32,237 nt of DNA from a virus, in IMG/VR virus record IMGVR_UViG_3300044636_000228, positions 1-32,237 of that record. One strand, given 5' to 3'. Shown piece by piece: positions 15,364 through 23,160 of the stretch. Position numbers and translations under genes: made by a program. The first letter of the stretch is position 1; each line of letters starts with the position of its first letter. The notes beneath the pieces are model-generated. The model was not told the origin of the DNA, ran no database searches, and saw only the letters and a list, made by a program, of their open reading frames with translations.

Positions 15364-16047
15364 GTTGTGTGGTGTTTGTGATGTCGGCGCGGTGTTCGCG
15401 CCATCGGCGACAGCGGAAATGCTGCCGGTCGAAAGTTTGGGGAGAGACGCACGGAACCAAGCACGGGCGGCGTTGGCTTCCATAGCTGGCTTCTCCTCGG
15501 AAAGTTTGTCGGCTAGGCCGAAGGTGATGGCCTCGGAAGACGTGAACCAAGTCTCGGCCTTCATTGCGGCGCGGATTGCCGATGCAGTTTTGCCGGTTTT
15601 CTTTTCGTAGACGCCGGACAAGATCGCGGCGTGCTGGTCGAGAGCATCGGCCATCTTTCGCATGTCGTCGGACGTGCCAGCGGCAAGGCCGGACGGGTCG
15701 TGAATCATCATCAGGGCCGCGTCCGCGATTTCTACAGTGTCGCCAGCCTGGGCGATGATCGAAGCAATGGATGCAGCCACACCGACCACGCGGGTGGTCA
15801 CGGGCGCCTGCCGGCCTCGCAGCATGTTGTAGATGGCCAGACCGTCCCAGACGTTGCCGCCGGGGCTGTTGATCTCGACATTCAGCGGGCCCGGTCCGAC
15901 GGCCTGCAATGTTTCGGCAAACGACTTGGCCGTGATGCCGGAATTAGAAAACCAGTCCTCGCCAATCTGGTCGAAGATTTGGATGGTCGCAGCCTCGTTG
16001 GCAGCGGCTCGCGGGCTGTATGACAGCCAGTTGTTGACCTTGGTCAT
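14209..16047 (-). CDS. ClpP-type prohead protease fused to scaffold and major capsid protein (612 aa)
   Basis: Residues 1 to about 190 are a ClpP/S14-type protease: NSPGGNVWDGLAIYNML, then GVAASIAS with the nucleophile Ser93, and MMIHDPSG with His116, then ETWFTSSEAITFGLADKL. Residues about 229-290 are Ala/Pro-rich and act as a likely scaffold/delta domain. From about 300 to the end is an HK97-type major capsid protein (VVDYLADAIITIAATRLALL to ELLITA). The protease is expected to process the prohead. Such protease-capsid fusions are known in phages. ATG 16047 overlaps the portal stop (ATGA). A second internal start at 15363 is described separately. Confidence 0.87.
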   Translation of the reverse strand: MTKVNNWLSYSPRAAANEAATIQIFDQIGEDWFSNSGITAKSFAETLQAVGPGPLNVEINSPGGNVWDGLAIYNMLRGRQAPVTTRVVGVAASIASIIAQAGDTVEIADAALMMIHDPSGLAAGTSDDMRKMADALDQHAAILSGVYEKKTGKTASAIRAAMKAETWFTSSEAITFGLADKLSEEKPAMEANAARAWFRASLPKLSTGSISAVADGANTAPTSQTPHNMDNNTPDPVVPAAPAAPAPAAPTAIDIEAIVAKAVAAAISAKAPTAAPAPEPITPRIENLGNPLLEKHKGFKAGSDRRKFLIENHSELIRQNQIHAPQNTNTFTSTLVVDYLADAIITIAATRLALLDGFTRNVGLDNLRPRATVRVKRYTTGSAAQTNATNFETNDDSTLVATNVTVNQISKIFSIQNAELNQGFQLADLAQGSADLFAYGISDVVTGLMVSANYDSPTTIGTAANFDTSDLPAILALAKNYRSKNLVLDGSHIARLMFSSASNTFPDGRLAALANGRFGFDLIAENNRWTGGIANLAGFVCGPDAIAIAAGLPVGMIAGEFLEQRTVTTANGLSCLLSVWYSRSSRSHFASYDIMFGAGVGDATQGELLITA

Positions 16048-17561
16048 TTCGTTTTTCCTTTACGTTTGGCCGATGCGGTTGGGGTCACCGCAGGCGTGGG
16101 GGGAATCACTTCCTCAGGATCCTCAATTTCGAGTTCCTCGATTTCAGCTTGCTCCGGTGCAATTGGGAGCTTTTGCGCTCTGCTGATCTCGGAAACGTCA
16201 ATGTCGTACTTCTCAGCCAACTCGTGGATGAACTTGGCCTGTTGGGCTTTAGCCTCTAGGGCTGAACGCCAGTCGATGCCCCGGGCCCCATAGATCTCGT
16301 CGTATGTCGTGACGCCGGCTTCGAGTTCCGCAAGTTGGGCGGCAGAGTTGCGGCCCACATCGACGTTGGGGGCCCGGGGCGCCTGGATGGCCACCTCGTA
16401 CCAGTCGTCTGGAGAATCACGCAGACTGGGCTCGGTGCGGATGGCGTGTTCCATCACATACTCCCAGATGCGGCGGGCGGCCGAGGCCATGACCATGTGG
16501 CGAGAGCGGAACCACACGGCAGACATGTCCAAGGCGCCGCGGTAGACGGTGCCCTGCATGGACTCCGGGAATACCAGGACGTAAGGGATGCCGACTCCGG
16601 CACACACCTTTTCGGTCAGTTGGCGCCAGTAGTCGCGCATGTTGACTGAAGGGCGGTCGGAAACGAACTGCTCAAACTCGTCCCCGGTCTTCATTACTTT
16701 GACCGAAGCCCCAAACACTGTCTCGTAATAGCTCTGGGCAGTGCCCTGAGTGGCGCCTAGACCAGAGCGTAGGCTGCTGGCTTGGACCTCCCCGGAGCTG
16801 GTCTTGATAACCTGGGCAACGCTGGAAGCCAGCTTGCACGATTCCATCTCCAGCTTTTGGAGGTCGTCCAGGTCGTGCAGGTCATTGATGACGCACGCGA
16901 CAAAAGGCAGTCCGCGGAGTTGGTTTGCCCGTTGGGGCTCGTAGATGTGAACAATGGAATCCGCGGCAATGGGGCGGATGTCGGTCAGCTCGCCTTGCTT
17001 GCGCTCTTGGCCGACGTAGAACGTCAGGGCCCGGCCGGTTTTCGTGTCAAACCGCACACCGTCGAAAATGTCGGGGGTGTTCTCTTGGCCGGTAGGCGTG
17101 GACACCTGCTGCGGCTCAATCAATTGGAGCCTTGGCCGGCCGGAGTCGCCGCGGGTCAGCAACAAAAAGCTCTCACCGTCGTAGAACCATCCACGGGCAG
17201 CTAATCCCATGAGGGTGCCGAAAGATTGTCGGGATCCAATGTCAGGGTATCGGCTCCAAGTGTCCCACCATTTTTTAGCACGCAGATTCCATTCTGGATC
17301 AGAGGAAGCCGGCTGCACCGAGAAGTTGCTGCCGACCGTGTAAGACTCGAACAGGTCACCAAGGCGGTTCATCACCGCGTTGTTCTGCTCAAAATATCGG
17401 CTTTTTCTGACAATAGCCTGCCGGGTCCATGAAGACACGTCGAAGCGAACCGATGTGTAGGACGTGTCTAGGTAGGAACGGCGAAGACTGTTCCCTGCCC
17501 CCTCGTATTTATCAACAGGGGTCGACCGGAACCGAGACAAGATGGAATCAAAGAGTCCCAT
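16044..17561 (-). CDS. Portal protein, lambda gpB-like (505 aa)
   Basis: The start is ATG 17561 (MGLFDSILSRFRSTP), overlapping the previous stop (TAATG); the frame is open further upstream but the extension is not protein-like. The N-terminal half has SSWTRQAIVRKSRYFEQNNA, 'MNRLGDLFESYTVGS' and 'WNLRAKKWWDTWSR', typical of the lambda portal family, then PRLQLIEPQQV. The acidic/proline C-terminal tail is long. The portal forms the dodecameric ring at the packaging vertex. It precedes the protease-capsid gene as in lambda. Confidence 0.87.
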   Translation of the reverse strand: MGLFDSILSRFRSTPVDKYEGAGNSLRRSYLDTSYTSVRFDVSSWTRQAIVRKSRYFEQNNAVMNRLGDLFESYTVGSNFSVQPASSDPEWNLRAKKWWDTWSRYPDIGSRQSFGTLMGLAARGWFYDGESFLLLTRGDSGRPRLQLIEPQQVSTPTGQENTPDIFDGVRFDTKTGRALTFYVGQERKQGELTDIRPIAADSIVHIYEPQRANQLRGLPFVACVINDLHDLDDLQKLEMESCKLASSVAQVIKTSSGEVQASSLRSGLGATQGTAQSYYETVFGASVKVMKTGDEFEQFVSDRPSVNMRDYWRQLTEKVCAGVGIPYVLVFPESMQGTVYRGALDMSAVWFRSRHMVMASAARRIWEYVMEHAIRTEPSLRDSPDDWYEVAIQAPRAPNVDVGRNSAAQLAELEAGVTTYDEIYGARGIDWRSALEAKAQQAKFIHELAEKYDIDVSEISRAQKLPIAPEQAEIEELEIEDPEEVIPPTPAVTPTASAKRKGKTK

Positions 17562-17968
17562 TACGTCATCTGGTTCCCGATGTAGGGCTCTCGGCGCAAT
17601 TGCGAGAAGTCTCCGTTGTAACTGGTCACCGCAACAAGCACCACGCCCATCATCTTGTCGAAAATCTGGGCATCTGTCGGGCTTGCAATGCCGGAAGTGT
17701 TCAACAGTTCGACGGCGAAATCGTAGTCCGAGATCAGCAATTCCCACATTTCCACCATCTCAGACGGTGTGGGAGCGCCCTTTCCGGGCTCGGCAAACTC
17801 AACGGAAACGTCAGAGGATGAGGTCGACCGGACAACTTGACCGGATTCAATGGTGGTAGCCGCGGCAATTACCTTAGCCGTCAAAGCAGCCAAGAGCGTT
17901 GTACCGCCTAGGGTACTGTAAACACTCCGCAAATAGGCTCGCTTGATTGCGACCGTGAAAGTAATCAC
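17561..17968 (-). CDS. Head-tail joining candidate between terminase and portal (135 aa)
   Basis: The gene occupies the place of lambda W between large terminase and portal, but at 135 residues it is longer than gpW. The N-terminus is hydrophobic/alanine-rich (TLLAALTAKVIAAATTIESG) and the middle is acidic. The start is uncertain: GTG 17968 gives MITFTVAIKR, and a second GTG lies at VYSTLGG; no ATG is available in frame. Its stop overlaps the portal ATG. The function is by position only. Confidence 0.55.
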   Translation of the reverse strand: MITFTVAIKRAYLRSVYSTLGGTTLLAALTAKVIAAATTIESGQVVRSTSSSDVSVEFAEPGKGAPTPSEMVEMWELLISDYDFAVELLNTSGIASPTDAQIFDKMMGVVLVAVTSYNGDFSQLRREPYIGNQMT

Positions 17969-18018
17969 TCCGCATTGAGATTCCCATAGTGCTGAATGAT
18001 GTCAATAGGGTCGCAAAA

Positions 18019-19866
18019 CTACTCTGCCGCCGTTGAAACAAGGTCATTCCAGAGCATAACCATGGCAAGTTGCATGATTTCGCAGTCGTGCAAGTGATCC
18101 GGCCATTTCTGGTTGCGCTTCACCCAGACGTGTTTGATCCGGCCGGCACGATTTGCCTGTGGGCGAAGGACGTGTGAATCCAAGTGGCGCCAGTAGAGAT
18201 CCGGATCAGCCACGTAAGCACCTTCGGCCTGGACGTTGGGCGGTTGCTGGTGAACGCCCCATTCCCGATCGATGTCTCCCTTTCTTAGCCTAGAAAGCAT
18301 ATCGCGCAGGTGCTCGGTGTCGAACACTAGGAGGGGTTGCACCACGTCGGTACGCATCGAGGAGGATGTCGACAGGCCGAACGGATGGACGGCGCCGGAG
18401 GCTGTCGTGAACCGGGCCCCGGTCTCCCGTCCTTTAAGCGGCATCCATCCGATCAAGGCAGGCTTTCGGAGTCCGCCTTCGGGCGGGAAACGTAGGCCGC
18501 ACGGGTAGCTGACAGAGTTGGATGTGATCGAGGAATAACTACCGCATGCATCGTACACTGTCTGAGTGTTGAATCCAGAATCAATGCCGACATCCATATC
18601 ATGGACCTCCAGAGCCACCTGCACCCGGCGCAAGGCGGCAAAGTCATCGGCATGTCCGGCAGCCACCAACGTGCTGTTGCCATCCTTCCATTCCCGGCAG
18701 ACCCACCACAGAAACGGTGCCACGGCCTGGACATCGGCGGTCAGATAGCGACGGCCTCCGGTGATAGATACGGCGGCCGATGCCTCGGGGCGCTCCTGTT
18801 GCACGTCTTGCTGCTCCCAAGGCTCAGCCAAGTTGCCGTTGATAAAGCCCTGAAGGCCGGCCATCGAGGATTTGGCTTCAAGGAAGGCCACGGCGAGGTG
18901 TCCCCAGGTGCACTTGCGATCCGGGCTGTAGAGGCTGCTTAGGTGGTAGGACCGCACGCCGGGCATGGCGTTGGGATTTTCTGGGCGCCATTGGCCATGA
19001 CGGAGTGCGGCCACCTTGTGGGCGTCGGTAATCTTACCGAGGCAGAGCTGGCAGACGTAGTGGGCCGAGGCCCGGACTTTGGCGAGGTCGTGCTTTCCGC
19101 CATCGGTTTTGGCGTCGTCCCATGTCACTTGGCGCCATTCCAGTTTGATCAACTCCCGGCAGTGTGGGCAGGGCAGGTAGTAGCGGCGCTGGTCGCCACG
19201 AAGGAACCGTTGCCAGATTCGGCCTTCGACCACGGTGGGCGTCGAGGTCATGAATGCCTTGGAACTGCTGAAGCTCTTGAGGCGCTGCTCGGCTAGGTCG
19301 AGGGCGTCGGCTTCTTTGCTGGTAGCCTCGGCGAACTTGTCTACCTCGTCGGCGATCAACACCCGTACCGGGCGGCTGGCTAGGTTGGCCGGGCTGTTGG
19401 ATCCGACAAACGTCAGTGTCGACCGTGTAAAGTTCTGCTCCAGGTTGGTGATCTTGTCGGCCTCGGCGGGAAAGCATTCCAACATAGTCGGGCTGTCTTC
19501 AAGCATTGGAAGCCAGCGGGATTTGCTGAACGACCGGGCAAGATTCTCGGAAGGCATCAGCCAAAGGGCTGGGCTTGGCTCGTTGGCGATCAGCCAGGCT
19601 AGGCCGGCCATGAGGGTGGTGGTTTTAGATGTCTGAGATCCCCAGCACAGTGTCACCTCGGATACGCTAGGGTTCTTCCAGTCCTCCATGGGCTCCCGGG
19701 TGTATGGTCTGACCGACGTGGAAAACGGCCCCGGGTGCTCGGTCTGCCGTTGTGTAAGCCGGAGGTTGGCCTCGGACCATTCGACCACGGTCTGCTGCGG
19801 GGTCGGTTTGTAGAGGTTGCGGCGATAATCGAGCAGGTTGCGCTGGAGGTCGGTCAGGTTTTCCAT
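18019..19866 (-). CDS. Terminase large subunit, GpA family (615 aa)
   Basis: Residues 76-83 GSQTSKTT form a Walker A-like loop preceded by VTLCW, and VRVLIADEVDKF at about 167-178 is Walker B. A CPHC (233-236) and CQLC (272-275) pair is the zinc-binding insertion of GpA proteins. The C-terminal half has the RNase H-type nuclease region, including HDMDVGIDSGFNTQTVYDAC. It translocates DNA into the prohead and cuts at cos-type sites in the lambda family. ATG 19866 (MENLTDLQRN) is preferred over an upstream frame extension; it overlaps the small-terminase gene by 13 bases and has CGACCCATG. Confidence 0.92.
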   Translation of the reverse strand: MENLTDLQRNLLDYRRNLYKPTPQQTVVEWSEANLRLTQRQTEHPGPFSTSVRPYTREPMEDWKNPSVSEVTLCWGSQTSKTTTLMAGLAWLIANEPSPALWLMPSENLARSFSKSRWLPMLEDSPTMLECFPAEADKITNLEQNFTRSTLTFVGSNSPANLASRPVRVLIADEVDKFAEATSKEADALDLAEQRLKSFSSSKAFMTSTPTVVEGRIWQRFLRGDQRRYYLPCPHCRELIKLEWRQVTWDDAKTDGGKHDLAKVRASAHYVCQLCLGKITDAHKVAALRHGQWRPENPNAMPGVRSYHLSSLYSPDRKCTWGHLAVAFLEAKSSMAGLQGFINGNLAEPWEQQDVQQERPEASAAVSITGGRRYLTADVQAVAPFLWWVCREWKDGNSTLVAAGHADDFAALRRVQVALEVHDMDVGIDSGFNTQTVYDACGSYSSITSNSVSYPCGLRFPPEGGLRKPALIGWMPLKGRETGARFTTASGAVHPFGLSTSSSMRTDVVQPLLVFDTEHLRDMLSRLRKGDIDREWGVHQQPPNVQAEGAYVADPDLYWRHLDSHVLRPQANRAGRIKHVWVKRNQKWPDHLHDCEIMQLAMVMLWNDLVSTAAE

Positions 19867-20486
19867 GGGTCGGTATTGTGTAACGTCTTGAGGCAGACCT
19901 CTTGCACCCACCTGGTCAACTCGCGCTCTGCGTGCTCCGGGTCATGTGGTGCGATACGGCCAGAGAGCTGTTTAGGCATGGCCTTGATCAGCGAGGCCAC
20001 GGCGCCGTCATGTTCCTGCATCACCTTCCGCACCCAGTCTCCGGAAACGAGGCGCCGTTCTTTCTCGGCCTGGGCGATCACCTCGTCCCGGGCGGCTGTG
20101 AGGTTCTTTGCCGCGGCAGCATGGATTGAGACAAGGCGTGCGGTGTCGGCTCGGCCTTCTTTCAGGGCCACGACAACCAGCTTGTAGGCTTCGAGCTCTA
20201 TTTGCCGCTGTCGCTCGTAGGCGCCTTTTGGGGAATCGCAGGAGGCTGTTGCTGTGTTGATATGGTTTGAAGCCTCGGCCGGCCTGTAGGGGCCTTCTTG
20301 TTCGATTGTGGTGGCTTCTGATATTAGTGGTGTTTCTATCTGTTGAGTCGTCGACTTGGCCCGAATGTTTTTCTTGCGCCAGGCATCGGCAGCCTCGGGA
20401 CTATGCATCGGCATCCCCTTCGCAGCCAGTTGTGTGACGTAGCCATGCGAAACACCGGCGTGCTTGGCGTATTCTCGTTGGGTCAT
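19854..20486 (-). CDS. Terminase small subunit-like DNA-binding protein (210 aa)
   Basis: The N-terminus MTQREYAKHAGVSHGYVTQL is a helix-turn-helix of the Nu1/MerR-like type used by small terminases ('Sqrqyak..gvs...v..l...G'). It is followed by a variable linker and a long helical C-terminal half (EVIAQAEKERRLVSGDWVRK). It directly precedes and overlaps the large terminase, as in lambda. It would recognise the packaging site and recruit the motor. ATG 20486 overlaps the upstream stop (CCATGA). Confidence 0.8.
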   Translation of the reverse strand: MTQREYAKHAGVSHGYVTQLAAKGMPMHSPEAADAWRKKNIRAKSTTQQIETPLISEATTIEQEGPYRPAEASNHINTATASCDSPKGAYERQRQIELEAYKLVVVALKEGRADTARLVSIHAAAAKNLTAARDEVIAQAEKERRLVSGDWVRKVMQEHDGAVASLIKAMPKQLSGRIAPHDPEHAERELTRWVQEVCLKTLHNTDPWKT

Positions 20487-20710
20487 GGCTCCAAAGCCTT
20501 TTGGATGTCAGGAGGCAGCATCGAGTCGGGCACTGTGCCGGCGTACTGCAGAGCCCGGAAAACACCGTCGCGCCTGCTGTCTTGTGGGTTGGGCACGCAA
20601 TAGCCGGCCAAGTGCTCGGGCGGAGTTCCGCGTTTCATTAAACGGATAAACCACGCCACGTTTGTCAGACCGTATTGATTTACAAGAAACTGGATGTGAT
20701 TGTTTTGCAT
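20483..20710 (-). CDS. Small hypothetical protein upstream of terminase (75 aa)
   Basis: The product MQNNHIQFLVNQYGLTNVAW has an N-terminal helical segment and RRDGVFRALQYAGTVPDSML in the second half. It overlaps the small-terminase gene by ATGA and has an A/C-rich leader without SD (AAGCACAAAACACAATATCT before ATG 20710). It is probably the first gene of the packaging operon. Family unknown. Confidence 0.66.
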   Translation of the reverse strand: MQNNHIQFLVNQYGLTNVAWFIRLMKRGTPPEHLAGYCVPNPQDSRRDGVFRALQYAGTVPDSMLPPDIQKALEP

Positions 20711-20779
20711 AGATATTGTGTTTTGTGCTTGATCACACAGATTGATAGGGGTCTCGCGTTCACCTGTTCTAGCACTATC
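20711..20779 (-). promoter_or_regulatory. Short intergenic leader before the packaging block
   Basis: This 69-base gap separates the helicase-linked HTH gene from the packaging operon. Its minus-strand 3' part is A/C-rich and unstructured (CACAAAACACAATATCT), a leader type seen before several other genes here. No convincing -35/-10 pair was found by eye. A transcription start or processing site is plausible because the gene functions change here. Confidence 0.3.
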
Positions 20780-21127
20780 TTAAGGAGACTCCTTAGTGCT
20801 ATTGGGATCTATTCTTAGCCTTAATAGGTAAGCCTCATGCCCTTGTGATATGATGTAAGCAATAGAACCACGCGGAACACTACAAGCTAAAGCAATATCG
20901 TCTAGCTTCATCCCTCGTTCACGCAGAACAAATGCTTTATTGCAAAGCTCTGGCGTAATCGGGCTGCTTGTCTTCTCCTCGGTGTCGAGGTTGGGGATAG
21001 GATCGCCTTCGATGTCAATCTGGGTGCCGGGAGGGTAGGACATCCAGCCCCTCTTGATAGCGAATCGCACCAGTTGTTTGGCTTCTTGGAGGACGTAGTT
21101 GTGAATGATGTTGTATTTAGTTGTCAT
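20780..21127 (-). CDS. Putative HTH regulator (115 aa)
   Basis: The C-terminal half reads NKAFVLRERGMKLDDIALAC followed by SVPRGSIAYIISQG, a good fit to a helix-turn-helix of the transposase/sigma region type ('..r.rG.s...iA...gvs..ti..ii..g'). The N-terminal part is helical and contains an acidic linker. It follows the helicase by ten bases. It may control late genes or DNA packaging; this is inference. Its last codons form a short palindrome, TAAGGAGTCTCCTTA on the minus strand. Confidence 0.68.
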   Translation of the reverse strand: MTTKYNIIHNYVLQEAKQLVRFAIKRGWMSYPPGTQIDIEGDPIPNLDTEEKTSSPITPELCNKAFVLRERGMKLDDIALACSVPRGSIAYIISQGHEAYLLRLRIDPNSTKESP

Positions 21128-21136
21128 TGGAAAAAG

Positions 21137-22435
21137 TCAGAAGGTTGGGGATGGATCAGAAAAGCGGCAGTATTGGCCTTCGTAATGTAATTTGACGTGG
21201 CCGCATTCGCCGTCTCTTTGCTTTGCGATGATGATGGCAGCTTCGCCAGATGGCTCGGTCCTGTCACGGCTTAGAAGGGCCACTAGGTCACTGTCGCGCT
21301 CCAGTTGTCCGCTGTCGGCTAGGTCGCTGAGTTTGGGCTGACGCCCCTTTTCTTTCTCAGATTCCCGGTTTAGTTGAGCAAGGGCGAGCATGGCGACATT
21401 TGTCTGGACAGCAATGTCTTTAAGTTTGCCACTAACCTCAGCGACCTCGTAGGTGCGCTTTTCTGATCGGTCGGCTGCTTTGACCTTTTGGATGTAGTCG
21501 ACGATCACTAGGCGCACCTTGTGTTTGCGGACAGCCCGTCGGACGTGGGCGGTAATGCTGGAAATGCTATGACTGCTTGGACCATCAAGAAACCAGAGGG
21601 GGCTGTTTGCAATCTTAGCCGATGCGGTGCTCATGGATCTCATGTCACCATCGGTCAGGTCGCCGCTCTTTAGGTTCTGCATCGGGATGCTCCCAATGGT
21701 GGAAACCATGCGTCGGAAGATGGCCTCTTGGGACATCTCTAGGCTGACAAACAAAGTCGGCACCTTGTCTTGGATGGCTGCTTTGTGAGCAATAGCAATG
21801 GCGATGGCAGTCTTGCCGATGCTCGGCCGTGCTGCGATGAGGGCCATCTCTCGGAGCTGGAGGCCGTCGGTCTTCTGGTCAAACCAATGGAAACCTGTGG
21901 CTATTCCCGAAAGTGTGCCCTTGCGGTTAAACCGTTCCTGCATCTGGTCAATGAAGTTGCCGGCAACCTGTTTGCTGGTTGATAGGCTCTCACGGGAGAC
22001 CTCAATGGTGAGCCCTGCTTCGGCATTAGAGACGATTTGATCTGGTTTAAGGGTCAAGACAGCGGACTCACGGATCAAACGGTCCCCAGCGTCTCTGAGC
22101 TGACGACGATGGGCGGACTCAGTAATGCCTTGAATGTAGTACGGCAGGTTTGCCGGGGATGGGCAGACCTCCATGGATTGGTTCCAGATGTCAAAAGGCA
22201 TTGGCAATTGGCCATAAGCCTTCTTCCATTCTTTACCGAGTTCTCCAAGGGTCGGCTGCCTGTTCTCTTGGATTAAACCACGGAGAAGATCAAAGGTCAG
22301 TCGGAGGCTGTCATTCAGCAGCCAATCGCTTCTTACGTCAGCCAGAGCATCTGCGCAGGTGTCGATGGATCCCGTAAGGCAGGCGCCGATCATTCCCAAT
22401 TCGTCGTCTTCTGGATAAAAAACCTCGTTGCTCAT
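21137..22435 (-). CDS. Replicative DNA helicase, DnaB family (432 aa)
   Basis: Residues 202-209 ARPSIGKT are Walker A, SLEM (231-234) follows, and LVIVDYIQ (309-316) is Walker B. QLNR and QLERDSD downstream are further DnaB motifs. The N-terminal part is helical, as in the DnaB N domain. The gene lies directly after the initiator gene and overlaps it by ATGA; ATG 22435 (MSNEVFYPED) has a strong GGAGG eight bases upstream, so it is preferred to the TTG at 22450. It would unwind the replication fork after loading at the origin, while host polymerase does synthesis because none is encoded here. Confidence 0.93.
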   Translation of the reverse strand: MSNEVFYPEDDELGMIGACLTGSIDTCADALADVRSDWLLNDSLRLTFDLLRGLIQENRQPTLGELGKEWKKAYGQLPMPFDIWNQSMEVCPSPANLPYYIQGITESAHRRQLRDAGDRLIRESAVLTLKPDQIVSNAEAGLTIEVSRESLSTSKQVAGNFIDQMQERFNRKGTLSGIATGFHWFDQKTDGLQLREMALIAARPSIGKTAIAIAIAHKAAIQDKVPTLFVSLEMSQEAIFRRMVSTIGSIPMQNLKSGDLTDGDMRSMSTASAKIANSPLWFLDGPSSHSISSITAHVRRAVRKHKVRLVIVDYIQKVKAADRSEKRTYEVAEVSGKLKDIAVQTNVAMLALAQLNRESEKEKGRQPKLSDLADSGQLERDSDLVALLSRDRTEPSGEAAIIIAKQRDGECGHVKLHYEGQYCRFSDPSPTF

Positions 22436-23160
22436 GCGCTGAGCCTCCAATCAATCTCCTTTTTAACTGCTGGCTGGGTAGATCCGGACTGACTTGATTC
22501 TTCCCTCCTCAATTTCCATCCTGTAAGAGATGATTTCCACGAATGCATTTTGGTTTTACCAACAACCCAGTTTTTTGACTCGTAGTAGTTGATGAACTTT
22601 TGAGCCTCAATCAATGGCAGATCAATTTCTGCGCATCTAGCCTCAACCTCTTGCAAAGTAGGTGGGACAAAACGAACACGGGGCGGCTTGTCCGCCTGTG
22701 TCTTCTCTGTCTTCTCTTCTCTATCTTCTCTATCGGTTACCCCATGGGTTACCTGTGGGTTAACCTGATTCGGTTCTGGGTTAACCTGTGGGTAACCTGT
22801 GGGTAACCCGTGGGTTTTCTGTGGGTTACCTGTGGGTTTTTTAGGGCGTCCTCCTTTGCCTCCGTTTGACCATGAGGCTATCAGGCCGGCATTCACCTCG
22901 TCCCATTGGTGGGCTACCAGGTGGCCGTTTTCTACTCGGCAGAAGGTTTGCAGCATGGCCGACCAAAACAGATCGGCATCACCAGGCCATCGGCAGACTG
23001 ATGAGAGGATGACCGGGCTCCAATCTGGGAAGGTGTTGGTCTTCCTTGTTTGGCAATGTGACCACAGCCGGATGACGTAATTAGGCGCTGACTCGGTTTC
23101 CAAAAGCCTCATCAGTAGACGGGTCTTCCAGTGATCTAGGAAGTCGGGTTCGATTATCAT
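22432..23160 (-). CDS. Replication initiator, phage O/gp18-like (242 aa)
   Basis: The N-terminal 100 residues (IIEPDFLDHWKTRLLMRLLE ... VCRWPGDADLFWSAML) look like the winged-helix domain of phage initiators or loaders ('dpdFl.h.k...l'; 'CrwpGd'). Residues about 103-158 form a low-complexity, Asn/Pro/Gly-rich linker that coincides with DNA iterons. The C-terminal segment (EAQKFINYYESKNWVVGKTK, then WKSSLTGWKL) is the common 'f..hY...gW' end of phage initiator proteins. The helicase gene follows, as with P22 genes 18 and 12. The name is by domain pattern and position. Confidence 0.78.
   Translation of the reverse strand: MIIEPDFLDHWKTRLLMRLLETESAPNYVIRLWSHCQTRKTNTFPDWSPVILSSVCRWPGDADLFWSAMLQTFCRVENGHLVAHQWDEVNAGLIASWSNGGKGGRPKKPTGNPQKTHGLPTGYPQVNPEPNQVNPQVTHGVTDREDREEKTEKTQADKPPRVRFVPPTLQEVEARCAEIDLPLIEAQKFINYYESKNWVVGKTKMHSWKSSLTGWKLRREESSQSGSTQPAVKKEIDWRLSA
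22682..22696. repeat. Small palindrome flanking the putative origin
   Basis: GGCGG (22682-22686) and CCGCC (22692-22696) are 5-bp arms around a 5-base loop. It lies immediately beyond the purine tract on the 3' side of the iterons. The lambda origin also has an inverted repeat in this position. Confidence 0.5.
22701..22734. other. Purine-pyrimidine asymmetric tract in the putative origin
   Basis: The plus strand is almost all pyrimidine (repeated TCTTCTC units), so the coding strand is a GA-rich run of about 34 bases. It encodes an acidic/basic mix (EDREEKTEKTQ) in the initiator. The position between iterons and palindrome matches the strand-asymmetric unwinding region of lambda ori. Confidence 0.6.
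22745..22844. repeat. Iteron array inside the initiator gene, candidate replication origin
   Basis: Eight units of 11-12 bp related to TGGGTTACCTG start at 22745, 22756, 22777, 22789, 22800, 22811, 22822 and 22833, with one 9-base spacer after the second. The first and seventh units are identical (TGGGTTACCTG), and two others read TGGGTTAACCTG. The 11-bp period is not a multiple of three, so successive copies fall in different reading frames while DNA similarity is kept. That points to selection on DNA, as for initiator-binding iterons. Gene O of lambda and gene 18 of P22 carry origins in the same way. Confidence 0.8.

Noticed and set aside
14185-15381. Long plus-strand open frame of 398 codons opposite the capsid gene
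   Set aside because: It is the antisense shadow of a GC-rich, codon-biased gene; its product is Gly/Arg/Val-rich with no recognisable domain, while the minus strand encodes a clear protease-capsid protein.
15047-15610. Plus-strand frame of 187 codons with alanine-rich segments
   Set aside because: The alanine-rich run mirrors the Ala/Pro linker of the capsid fusion on the other strand; no start signal or neighbours support it.
16044-17747. 62-residue N-terminal extension of the portal
   Set aside because: It overlaps the upstream gene and is Arg/Cys-rich, unlike portal N-termini; MGLFDSILSRF is the typical start.
20780-20796. Short palindrome TAAGGAGACTCCTTA at a gene end as a terminator
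   Set aside because: The perfect dyad has only a one-base centre, so it cannot form a normal hairpin loop, and it codes for the last residues; it may be chance.
22701-22734. Pyrimidine tract as an intrinsic terminator or CRISPR-like repeat
   Set aside because: It is within a coding frame, has no GC-rich stem before a U run in either direction and lacks regular spacers; an origin element fits better.
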